From positions 1 to 64,000 of the forward strand of contig JABIAY010000075.1 of assembly GCA_018653085.1 (NCBI GenBank): DNA of 64,000 nucleotides, in the 5' to 3' direction. The stretch comes from Nitrospina sp. (GTDB lineage: Bacteria; Nitrospinota; Nitrospinia; Nitrospinales; VA-1). A model generated the notes under the pieces. It had not been told where the DNA came from. It made no database searches and was given only the letters and a program-made list of their open reading frames with translations. Positions 1 through 7,766 of this stretch are shown one piece after another; positions within the stretch are counted from its first letter, which is position 1; each line of letters begins with the position of its first letter. The position numbers and the translations under genes are program-made.

Positions 1-1
1 C

Positions 2-64
2 AAAGAACTCAGAGAGGCAATGAAGAACTTGAATTTTAAAGAAAATATTATTAAAGTGGCGTAA
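2..64 (+). CDS. C-terminal end of an upstream gene (partial)
   Basis: An open frame enters from the left edge of the window and ends at a TAA at 62-64, giving about 20 residues (KELREAMKNLNFKENIIKVA). It has a normal protein composition, but it is too short to assign to a family. It lies about 50 bases before the conserved N-terminus of the next methyltransferase gene, so the two may be co-transcribed. The function is unknown. Confidence 0.45.
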   Translation, partial: KELREAMKNLNFKENIIKVA

Positions 65-111
65 GGCATTGTTCAATTTCAACTGACAATGGGACTACGC
101 CGGCAAAAAAC

Positions 112-927
112 ATTGAAGATGTCAGAGTTTTTTGGGAAGACAACCCACTTTGGAGCGGGGAATCCGTATATCCGGTAGGCACCAAGCCTTATTTTGAGGA
201 ACACCGAAAAGTTGTGATTGAAGACTGCAATGAGGGAAAACTTAATCAAAAATTATTTCCGTCTGGAACTAATCGGCGAAGAGTACTTGATTTAGGTTGT
301 GGCCCAGGGTTTTGGACGGTTGAGTTTGCTCTGCAAGGTTGCAAAAATTTGATCGCGGCAGACCTCACCCACAAAGCCCTTGAACTGACACGAGAAAGAT
401 GTCGGGTTTATGGGACCCCGGCTGTAATATGCCAGCAGGATGCCGAAAACTTGGGGTTCCGAGACGCAGTGTTCTCACATGCGAATTGCCCCGGGGTTAT
501 TCACCATACCCCAAACACAGACGCCTGCGTTCGCGAGATTGCTCGAATCCTTGAAGCGAATGGAACAGCGATCATCTCAGTTTACTACAAAAATATATTT
601 TTGCGATTCTGGCCTTTCATAAATTGGGCAGGAAAACTTATCTACAGGCTTGGGGGAAAGTTAAAAGGGCGGGGAAGGGAAAGTATCTTTGCTCTGGATA
701 ACACGGACGATATTATCAGGTTGTATGATGGTCAAGAAAATCCTGTCGGAAAAGGTTACTCAAGAAATCAATTTATCGAAATGCTGACCCCTTATTTCCA
801 AATAGAGGAAATTTTTCTTCAATTTTTCCCAGCAAGAACACTTCCGTTCAAGATCCCTCGCTGGCTTCATAAGTTTTTGGCCCGCAACTTTGGATTCCTT
901 ATTTGTGCATCGCTGAGGAAACTTTGA
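112..927 (+). CDS. class I SAM-dependent methyltransferase
   Basis: This is a SAM-dependent methyltransferase with a Rossmann-type fold. Motif I is visible as VLDLGCGPGFWTVEFA, and an Asp follows at the end of the second strand (LIAADLTH). The acceptor is unknown; the location suggests a sugar or lipid intermediate of a surface glycan. The listed ORF starts at GTG 214, but the frame upstream of it encodes FWEDNPLWSGESVYPVGTKPYFEEHRK, which looks like conserved methyltransferase N-terminus, so coding reaches at least 112. No ATG, GTG or TTG lies in this frame between the stop at 52-54 and base 214. An ATG at 89 sits in another frame and would join this one with one extra A in the A-run at 105-110. 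A frameshift, sequencing indel or rare ATT start is possible. Confidence 0.8.
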   Translation: MEDVRVFWEDNPLWSGESVYPVGTKPYFEEHRKVVIEDCNEGKLNQKLFPSGTNRRRVLDLGCGPGFWTVEFALQGCKNLIAADLTHKALELTRERCRVYGTPAVICQQDAENLGFRDAVFSHANCPGVIHHTPNTDACVREIARILEANGTAIISVYYKNIFLRFWPFINWAGKLIYRLGGKLKGRGRESIFALDNTDDIIRLYDGQENPVGKGYSRNQFIEMLTPYFQIEEIFLQFFPARTLPFKIPRWLHKFLARNFGFLICASLRKL

Positions 928-1006
928 GCTGTTTTGTTTGCCTGCCAACTACAAGGATTTCTCCAGGGTAGATATATCTTTTAGTGGGCCGATAAGGCTT
1001 TGGGAT

Positions 1007-2104
1007 TTAGGGGCAAGAGGGCTCCCAATCCTCCAAGATTTCAACAATTCTTTTTGCCGCAAAACCATCCCAGAGCTCAGGGCAACTCCCCTTTTTATTT
1101 TCACATGCAAGGATCTGTGTTGCGGCATTTAAAATATCATCTCGTTTAGTCCCCGCCAAAACATTCGTCCCTTTTTCGATAGTGACAGGTCTTTCTGTAT
1201 TTTCGCGGAGGGTAAGGCAAGGAACTTTTAAAATTGTGGTCTCTTCCTGAATACCTCCCGAATCTGTTAAAACTAATTTGGAATTGGACATAAGTTGAAG
1301 CATATCCAGGTAAGGCACCGGTGGAATTAGAATCAGGTTTTCAATTAAATGGCTTAAGTGGAATTCTTTGATTTTCTTTTCCGTCCGCGGGTGAATGGAA
1401 AATACCACCGACAACTCCTGTGCCAGCCCCACCATGGCCTCTAAGATGCCTTGCAACACCTCTTTTCTGTCCACATTTGAAGGACGATGCAGGGTCAAAA
1501 CAATGTATTGTTTGGACTTCAAATCATGGGCATTCAGTATCTCACTTGAATTGGCCGCAAAATCTTGATATTTGAGAAGAGTATCGACCATAACATTCCC
1601 AACAAAGTGGGTTTTTTGAGGGTCAATTCCCTCCCTTGCAAGGTTTTTCATTCCACTTGCCTCTGTAACAAACAAAAGATCTGAAATCTTATCGGTAAGT
1701 ATGCGATTAATTTCTTCGGGCATACTCAGGTCAAAAGAACGTAATCCTGCTTCAACATGCACAACTTTTATGCCATGGTAAGCAGCCACCATGGCACAGG
1801 CCAGCGTCGAATTAACATCACCTACCACCAACACAGCGTGAGGTCTTTCCCGCAATAATACAGGCTCGAATTTTTGGAGAATTTGCGAAACTTGCTGGAT
1901 ATTGCTACCACCCCTGACTCCCAAGTTTACATCCGGGCTGGGTATATTCAGTTGATTAAAGAATGTCTGATTCATATTTTCATCATGATGCTGACCAGTA
2001 TGAATTAGCGCATAGGAAATTTTAGCAGACTGATCCATCTGCTCAATAATAGGAGCGATCTTTATAAAATTTGGCCTTGTGCCGACAATATTAAGAATTT
2101 TCAT
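1007..2104 (-). CDS. wecB: UDP-N-acetylglucosamine 2-epimerase (non-hydrolysing, WecB type)
   Basis: The enzyme interconverts UDP-GlcNAc and UDP-ManNAc in the cytoplasm, supplying ManNAc-type sugars for surface polysaccharide. The 365-residue length is normal for the family. It opens with the typical ILNIVGTRPNFIKIAPI. It also carries HTGQHHDENM, VVGDVNSTLA, HVEAGLRS, PEEINRI, LTLHRPSNVD and LTDSGGIQEE, which are the conserved blocks of the epimerase GT-B fold. An AGGGGGG run lies just upstream of the ATG and could act as ribosome-binding site. Product could feed the NeuB-type synthase at 35368 only after release of free ManNAc, and no NeuC-type hydrolysing enzyme is seen. Confidence 0.93.
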   Translation of the reverse strand: MKILNIVGTRPNFIKIAPIIEQMDQSAKISYALIHTGQHHDENMNQTFFNQLNIPSPDVNLGVRGGSNIQQVSQILQKFEPVLLRERPHAVLVVGDVNSTLACAMVAAYHGIKVVHVEAGLRSFDLSMPEEINRILTDKISDLLFVTEASGMKNLAREGIDPQKTHFVGNVMVDTLLKYQDFAANSSEILNAHDLKSKQYIVLTLHRPSNVDRKEVLQGILEAMVGLAQELSVVFSIHPRTEKKIKEFHLSHLIENLILIPPVPYLDMLQLMSNSKLVLTDSGGIQEETTILKVPCLTLRENTERPVTIEKGTNVLAGTKRDDILNAATQILACENKKGSCPELWDGFAAKRIVEILEDWEPSCP

Positions 2105-2425
2105 AAAATTTCTACCCCCCTAAATACCAACACTCGCGCAAAATGACATACTCTATTTCTACGGTTTTACGCAATTGGGAAGTTTCCTATTTTCCGAGAA
2201 GGGGAATCGATGACATCTGAAGATTACTTGGAATTTAAGATAAATGCGGATAAAAAACATGTTTGAAAGGCCATACATTCTTGGTTTTGATGCACTTCAC
2301 AATTTCAGGCCGTTTCGCCAGCCGGCTTTCTCATTTACACAAATTTTAAAAACTATAACTTTTAAGGATGATCGAGGACCAGTCGATCAAAGCCGAATTA
2401 TGTTCAAACTCCCTTTGCATTAGTT
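2105..2425. other. intergenic spacer, no gene seen
   Basis: About 320 bases lie between the end of the GT2 gene and the start of wecB, both on the minus strand. I see no convincing coding frame, RNA or strong terminator. The region probably holds the wecB promoter. The plus-strand ORF at 2368-2598 is a shadow of the GT2 gene. Confidence 0.5.
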
Positions 2426-3427
2426 TTAATTTTTGTTGTCCATTTTATCTTGAGCCTCTTTCCTCAGCATTGTGGAATCAAGCTTACTTAAAAAAGACCT
2501 TATCCGCCATAATTCTCCCTGGACTTCCAAGTTTTGTTGAGAAAGGGTACCCAGCGCGGAAATCAGGAACGCGAAAAGAAAAAGAAAAAAACTGGTGATT
2601 GCCAAAAAGATAGAAGGTTCCGGGGTAAACAAGTTATAAACGGCCCAGAAAAAGAAAAATAACCCCACAAGCGTTAATATAGCGCTTGCGGTAAACATAT
2701 ACCGAAATGGAGCCGCCATTAGAGTGAACATAAGGTGGGTGCGAATTAGTCTATTTACATTCGAGGACGATTTGCGTTTTTTACTATTACTGGATGTTAA
2801 TTTATGGTCCTTCCACTCCAATACTGCAGGAATCTCACAAATGCGGTATCCAAAAGACATAGCTTTCTGGATAATTTCGAGATGTATTTCTTTTCCGTCT
2901 TCATTCAATGGGAGACTTAGAAATTTGTCCCGTTTATAACCACGGGTCATACCAGTATTCATTGTCACCTGTGAATTTGTTCCAGCGCGAATTAGCATAT
3001 TGCCCACAGAACTTAAAAAGACCCTTTTCAGCGGAACATTCTTATATCTGCCACCTGACAAGTGCGGCGAAGCAATAACTATGTCAACATCCTTTTCTTT
3101 GCCAAACTCGGTCACAACTCTGTGAACGATATCATCTCCCCAGGAAGAATCAATTTCTGTTGTAACAACCAGTTCACCCCTGGCCTTAGCCACTCCCGTT
3201 CGGAGCGCAAACCCTCTACCTCTGTTGTCTGCATAACCCGTTACATGCAATCTGTGATGATCTTGCGCCAAAGATTGGGCAATATCCAATGACCGATCAG
3301 TCGATCCATCGTTTACAATAATAAGTTCCCAATCGTCAGGCAAAGACTTAAGATTTTCCAGCATTAAAAGAATAGATTTTTCAATTATCGATTCTTCATT
3401 ATAAAATGGACATACAATTGATATCAT
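2426..3427 (-). CDS. membrane-anchored family 2 glycosyltransferase
   Basis: This is a GT-A glycosyltransferase of the dolichyl-phosphate mannosyltransferase/ArnC-like GT2 group. The N-terminus ISIVCPFYNEE and VNDGSTDRS form the nucleotide-sugar site. The usual DXD position reads TEIDSSWGDD, so the metal-binding motif is diverged. Two hydrophobic helices near residues 240-262 and 272-296 anchor the protein in the inner membrane, typical for transfer to polyprenyl phosphate. The length of 333 residues fits. Neighbours wecB and the B12/radical SAM gene point to surface-glycan synthesis. Donor sugar and acceptor cannot be read from sequence. Confidence 0.9.
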   Translation of the reverse strand: MISIVCPFYNEESIIEKSILLMLENLKSLPDDWELIIVNDGSTDRSLDIAQSLAQDHHRLHVTGYADNRGRGFALRTGVAKARGELVVTTEIDSSWGDDIVHRVVTEFGKEKDVDIVIASPHLSGGRYKNVPLKRVFLSSVGNMLIRAGTNSQVTMNTGMTRGYKRDKFLSLPLNEDGKEIHLEIIQKAMSFGYRICEIPAVLEWKDHKLTSSNSKKRKSSSNVNRLIRTHLMFTLMAAPFRYMFTASAILTLVGLFFFFWAVYNLFTPEPSIFLAITSFFLFLFAFLISALGTLSQQNLEVQGELWRIRSFLSKLDSTMLRKEAQDKMDNKN

Positions 3428-3555
3428 TGTTTCACCAATTCGAACTTAGTAGTTTTGTCAAATAGTCAAAAATCAATTAGATTAGTAATCTAAAATAAAT
3501 TTCTTATTCAATTCCAGCGGAAAGGTAGCGATAGGGGGCAGGTATTGGAGGCTTG

Positions 3556-5079
3556 TTACTTAGTGTATACCGATGGGGTTCTTAAGACCCCTGCCAAGAG
3601 TTGCAGGCCCATGCGCCCTTTTCTAAAAAATTCTGCTATGTTTCTCAAACTTTTAGCTTGCCGAAAGATGTATCGCGGCCGGAAATAGAATTGGCGAATG
3701 CCTTCGTTGCTCAACTCTATCATTTGGTCTATGTTGACATGGTTTTCAATCAATTTGGGAGGGCGGAAGTTCGGAGCTGGTGATAAAGCATATTCTTTCC
3801 AGTAATCGTCAGGAATCAGACCTGTTGAAAGGGCTTCCTCGTACATTTCTGTTCCAGCGTAGGGGATGGTGACAGAAAATGTCGCATAATCCGCATCTAA
3901 TTCCAAAGCGAAGTCAATGGTCCGACGCATGTCGTCCAGAGTTTCATCCAGATTTCCGAACATAAAATAAGTTAAAACAGTCATCCCGGCATTTTTAGCT
4001 AGCTTGACTGCTTGTTGAGCCTGTTCAACTTTAATTTGTTTGCGCATTCGGTCGAGAACATGTTGGACTCCAGATTCGATGCCTAAATGAATTCGCCGAC
4101 AACCTGCCCGGTACATTAACTCATAAAGTTCGGAGTCCGCAGAACTGACTCGGTCCCGAACCGCCCATTGAACCGGAAGATCCGCATCGATAAGACCCCG
4201 GCAAATATCTTTCAGACGTTCTTTGGACCACGTGAAAGTATCGTCATAGATTTCGACCTCTCGAATACCCAGTTCAGATATTTTCTTGAATTCTTCGACT
4301 ACGCGTTCCGCCGACTGGCAAAGGGTCTTTTGAAAGTTGAGCTTGCAGAAAGTGCATTTATACGGGCACCCTCTGCTTGTTATCATGGTGGTATTATAGC
4401 TATTTTTCCCCAGAACCGAACCATATAGCTTTATGGGAAGAAAGGTTCTGTCTGGTATGGGAAGATCGTCCAGTTCCTTTTGAATATAATAAGTATCGGG
4501 CCCCTCTCTCAACCCATGTTTCTTTAAGTGGAGTCCGGGAAATTTATCATCTGTTTCCCCATTTGCAACTAAATTGCAAAGCCTTAGAAAAGGAATTTCA
4601 CCATCCCCCACAATGACACTATCCACAAATGGAATCCCCAATGTTTCTTTCGGAAAAATCCCCAGGTGAGGGCCTCCATAAGTCAGATGGGTGTGGGGAA
4701 GGGCCTGTTTAATTTTTTCTCCCACGGTATAAGCGGGGTACCAGAAGTCGGTCCAAGCCGATATGCCCACGACATCAGGTTGAAAAGCGGAGGCTTCACG
4801 AATTACATCATCTACTTGCAGTTGCTGAGCGACCGCATCTATGACTTTAATTTCGTGGTTCGTGTACTTTTTGAGGGTTGTTGCTACATACAGGATTCCC
4901 AACGGAGGCTTGTAGCCAATACCTTCAGAGGTTTCGTCAACCTGATGTAAAAAGGAAGTCACTCCACCTGCTGTAGGGGGTTGTATCAATAGCACCCGTA
5001 AAGAACGATTGGCCGTATCTTGGCAGGCAATATCTTGCGCCTCTCCATAGTTTCCTTTGAGTACTCCAGAAATCTGCAT
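3556..5079 (-). CDS. B12-binding domain radical SAM protein
   Basis: The protein has 507 residues. An N-terminal cobalamin-binding Rossmann domain (about 28-175; VLLIQPPTAGG, PDVVGISAWTDF) is followed by a radical SAM core with the 4Fe-4S motif CPYKCTFC near residue 240 (TSRGCPYKCTFCKLNF). A typical C-terminal part follows with HLGIESGVQHVLDRMRK. Such class B enzymes often methylate unactivated carbons or rearrange carbon skeletons. The substrate here is unknown; a sugar or lipid of the local glycan is the natural guess. It stands alone between the GT2 gene and the asnB gene, all on the minus strand. Confidence 0.88.
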   Translation of the reverse strand: MQISGVLKGNYGEAQDIACQDTANRSLRVLLIQPPTAGGVTSFLHQVDETSEGIGYKPPLGILYVATTLKKYTNHEIKVIDAVAQQLQVDDVIREASAFQPDVVGISAWTDFWYPAYTVGEKIKQALPHTHLTYGGPHLGIFPKETLGIPFVDSVIVGDGEIPFLRLCNLVANGETDDKFPGLHLKKHGLREGPDTYYIQKELDDLPIPDRTFLPIKLYGSVLGKNSYNTTMITSRGCPYKCTFCKLNFQKTLCQSAERVVEEFKKISELGIREVEIYDDTFTWSKERLKDICRGLIDADLPVQWAVRDRVSSADSELYELMYRAGCRRIHLGIESGVQHVLDRMRKQIKVEQAQQAVKLAKNAGMTVLTYFMFGNLDETLDDMRRTIDFALELDADYATFSVTIPYAGTEMYEEALSTGLIPDDYWKEYALSPAPNFRPPKLIENHVNIDQMIELSNEGIRQFYFRPRYIFRQAKSLRNIAEFFRKGRMGLQLLAGVLRTPSVYTK

Positions 5080-5312
5080 GGAACTTTAATTAAGTAGAGA
5101 TGATGCTCTCAACAACTCTAAGGTTAAGTGCTTGTTTTTAAAAGATTCAGCTCGCGAATAAACAGTAGCATGGCCCAAAACTCAAGTCAACACTTCTGCC
5201 AAAATCTATGCAATGCATTATATGTTATCGGATGAAAAAAATATTAGTTTAAGCCCTGCTTAATTTAAGCAGACTTCATCCAAGACAAATGGTTTCCGGT
5301 TGTTACCTAAGG

Positions 5313-7274
5313 TTAAACCAAGACCACAGAATTCCCTAAATCTTTCTTTTGCTTAACTGAACCTGAACTTGCCCAACCAGACTCACGATCAATGAAAATT
5401 CTGTGCCAGATTTCAAGTGCCACAAGGGCTAGCACCTGCTTGTCAAAAATAAATTCTTTCCCGATTGAATTTCGTAAAGTCTTTACCATTTCCCAGGAAA
5501 AATAACCTCTTTTACGTACACTTTCTTCTGAGAGGCATGTTTCGACAAAACCCCTGAGAGGTTCTTTGTGCAGAAAATTCCCTATTGGAATATAGAAATT
5601 TATTTTTTTTCTTCGGGAAAAATGCCCCGGCAAAAGTTGAGCAAGTTGATCCCGCAAAAGCACTTTATCCCTCAGGCCATTCAATTTTAGGTGGGAAGGC
5701 GACTTATAAAGAAATTCTACCAGGTCATGGTCTAAAAATGGAACTCGCGCTTCAACGGAATGCGCCATACTTGTTTTGTCAAGTTTGTTCAGAATACAGT
5801 CGGGAAGCCATCCTGAATATTGTAATTTCAAGAGAACATCTAAATAAGGCCTGTTATTTCTCAGGTCTCCCTCTCGATCGGTGGGGCCATTTATAAAAGG
5901 ATTCATTCCATCCCGGTAAAGTCTTTCCTTGTCTCTCGTATCGAACAAAGTGAGTAGGCTACGATATTCGGCCTCCGGTCGATTTTCCTGAACAAGCGAA
6001 AGATAATCAAATAAACGTAGCCGACCACGCTTGGCTAATCCTTCAGGATAAGAAAAAGCCAGGTTGATCAACCAAAATGGAGATCTTAGAACCAGAGGCT
6101 TGACCATCCTGTCTTGGATAATGTCGGGTGTCCATCGTGAATACTGCCGAGCCCAGTACATTACCTTATGAAATATGTACCCGGCCAGAGCTTCATCACC
6201 ACCATCTCCGGTTAAAACCACCTTAACGTGTTGGTGGGCCAGTTTCGACAAAAGATAAAGCGGTACTACGATCGCATCTCCAATAGGTTCATCCAGACTC
6301 TGAATAATGTCCGGAAATAAGGAAAAATCTTCCGGCCTGCATTTAATTTCATGATGGTCACAACCCAGTTTTCTGGCCACTTCTCTGGCGGCAGGTAATT
6401 CATCACCTGGCCAGTCAAATCCGACCGAAAAGGTTTTCACGGGGTCATTTGTCAATTGGCTCATAGCAGCAACAATAGCGCTGGAATCTATCCCCCCGCT
6501 TAAAAAAGCCCCTAAAGGAACCTCACTCATCATCCGTTTTCGAACCGACTCCTTAAACAACTCGGCAAAACGCTCATGATAGTATTCATCCGAATGGTAG
6601 GGTCCTGAGTAAAGTTGAGGGCTCCAATATCTATGCAGTTCCAAATTACCCTCTTTCCAAATTCCCCAATGACCGGCGGGAAATTTATGTATATCCACAA
6701 ACATTGTGCTGGGACCGGGAACATAACGAAGGGTCAAATAGTGGTCAATAGCCGCGAGATTGGGTTCCCGCGACACTTTCTCATATTCCAGGATGGACTT
6801 GATTTCAGAGCCAAAAAGGAATTCGCCATTTTCCGCCCAATAATATAAGGGTTTAATGCCTATGCGATCACGGGCTATAAAAAGAGTTTTCTGGGGGATA
6901 TTATAAATTACAAAAGCAAACATTCCGTTCAAGTGATTTACGCACTGGGGGCCATATTCTTCAAATAGGTGAAGGATCACCTCGGTGTCAGAATGGGTAC
7001 GAAACTTATAGCCTTTTTGTTGAAGGTCCTTTGTGAGATCTTTGTAGTTATATATTTCTCCATTAAAAAAAATTGCCAGGGTTTTATCTTTGTTGAATAT
7101 GGGTTGATGCCCATAGTTCACGTCAATGATACTGAGCCGACGCATGCCCAAGCCTACCCGCTCACCCATTAAGAACCCCTCATCATCTGGGCCGCGGGTG
7201 CTGACTACATCCGCCATGCGTCGCAATAGACGTTCATCCTGCTCAAACCCAATATAACCAAAGATGCCACACAT
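5313..7274 (-). CDS. asnB: asparagine synthase (glutamine-hydrolysing) family amidotransferase
   Basis: The N-terminal class II glutamine amidotransferase domain starts MCGIFGYIG, with Cys2 as nucleophile after Met removal, and shows RGPDDEGF and FNGEIYNY. The C-terminal synthetase domain carries the PP-loop LSGGIDSSAIVAA and a GDGGDEALAGY segment. At 653 residues it has the length of AsnB-type proteins found in surface-polysaccharide loci. There such enzymes may amidate uronic or other sugar carboxylates rather than aspartate. That glycan role is inference from context. It is divergent from the YfhO-like gene across a 490-base spacer. Confidence 0.9.
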   Translation of the reverse strand: MCGIFGYIGFEQDERLLRRMADVVSTRGPDDEGFLMGERVGLGMRRLSIIDVNYGHQPIFNKDKTLAIFFNGEIYNYKDLTKDLQQKGYKFRTHSDTEVILHLFEEYGPQCVNHLNGMFAFVIYNIPQKTLFIARDRIGIKPLYYWAENGEFLFGSEIKSILEYEKVSREPNLAAIDHYLTLRYVPGPSTMFVDIHKFPAGHWGIWKEGNLELHRYWSPQLYSGPYHSDEYYHERFAELFKESVRKRMMSEVPLGAFLSGGIDSSAIVAAMSQLTNDPVKTFSVGFDWPGDELPAAREVARKLGCDHHEIKCRPEDFSLFPDIIQSLDEPIGDAIVVPLYLLSKLAHQHVKVVLTGDGGDEALAGYIFHKVMYWARQYSRWTPDIIQDRMVKPLVLRSPFWLINLAFSYPEGLAKRGRLRLFDYLSLVQENRPEAEYRSLLTLFDTRDKERLYRDGMNPFINGPTDREGDLRNNRPYLDVLLKLQYSGWLPDCILNKLDKTSMAHSVEARVPFLDHDLVEFLYKSPSHLKLNGLRDKVLLRDQLAQLLPGHFSRRKKINFYIPIGNFLHKEPLRGFVETCLSEESVRKRGYFSWEMVKTLRNSIGKEFIFDKQVLALVALEIWHRIFIDRESGWASSGSVKQKKDLGNSVVLV

Positions 7275-7766
7275 ATTATTTACTCAATCAAAAATAAATT
7301 AGTCGTAAACTGCTAACAATTAATAGATGGTTTGCAAGCACCTTTCAATTTTCACCGGATTATATCAAAGATAAAAGAAAGTTTTTTAGGTTTACAACTA
7401 AAAATAGACATTTAATGTTAAAATGATTACTTGGATGCTTTGAGTAAAGAGAAAAGATGTGCGGTTATGAAGAAACCCAGGGGGTTATGTTCACCTATTA
7501 TATTCTGAAAAAAAAGTTGCCATAAGCTACCCGCCTGAGGCAATCAAGTTGTTTGCTGATGCGGTGCTGAAGAAGATGAGCCTAAAGTCCAATCCGGTTT
7601 GCATTAGCACAGGGATTCTATCGTCACGAAATTATTTGATACATTCTCAAAAGCAATTTGCTTTTAAATTACACTTTAGCTGGGAAACACAGGAAAATCA
7701 TTGCCGCACACCCTTCCTGATTCAATTTGTCCACATAAACTCTAGAAAAACTTTCCATCCAGCATT
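7275..7766. other. divergent intergenic region with a weak small ORF
   Basis: About 490 bases separate asnB (minus) from the YfhO-like gene (plus), so promoters for both probably lie here. A 73-codon ORF (7549-7770) is present. Its frame is open further upstream without a good start (AISYPPEAIKLFADAVLKK). It could be a remnant of a lost gene, but I cannot identify it and did not annotate it as a gene. No clear hairpin terminator was seen. Confidence 0.4.
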
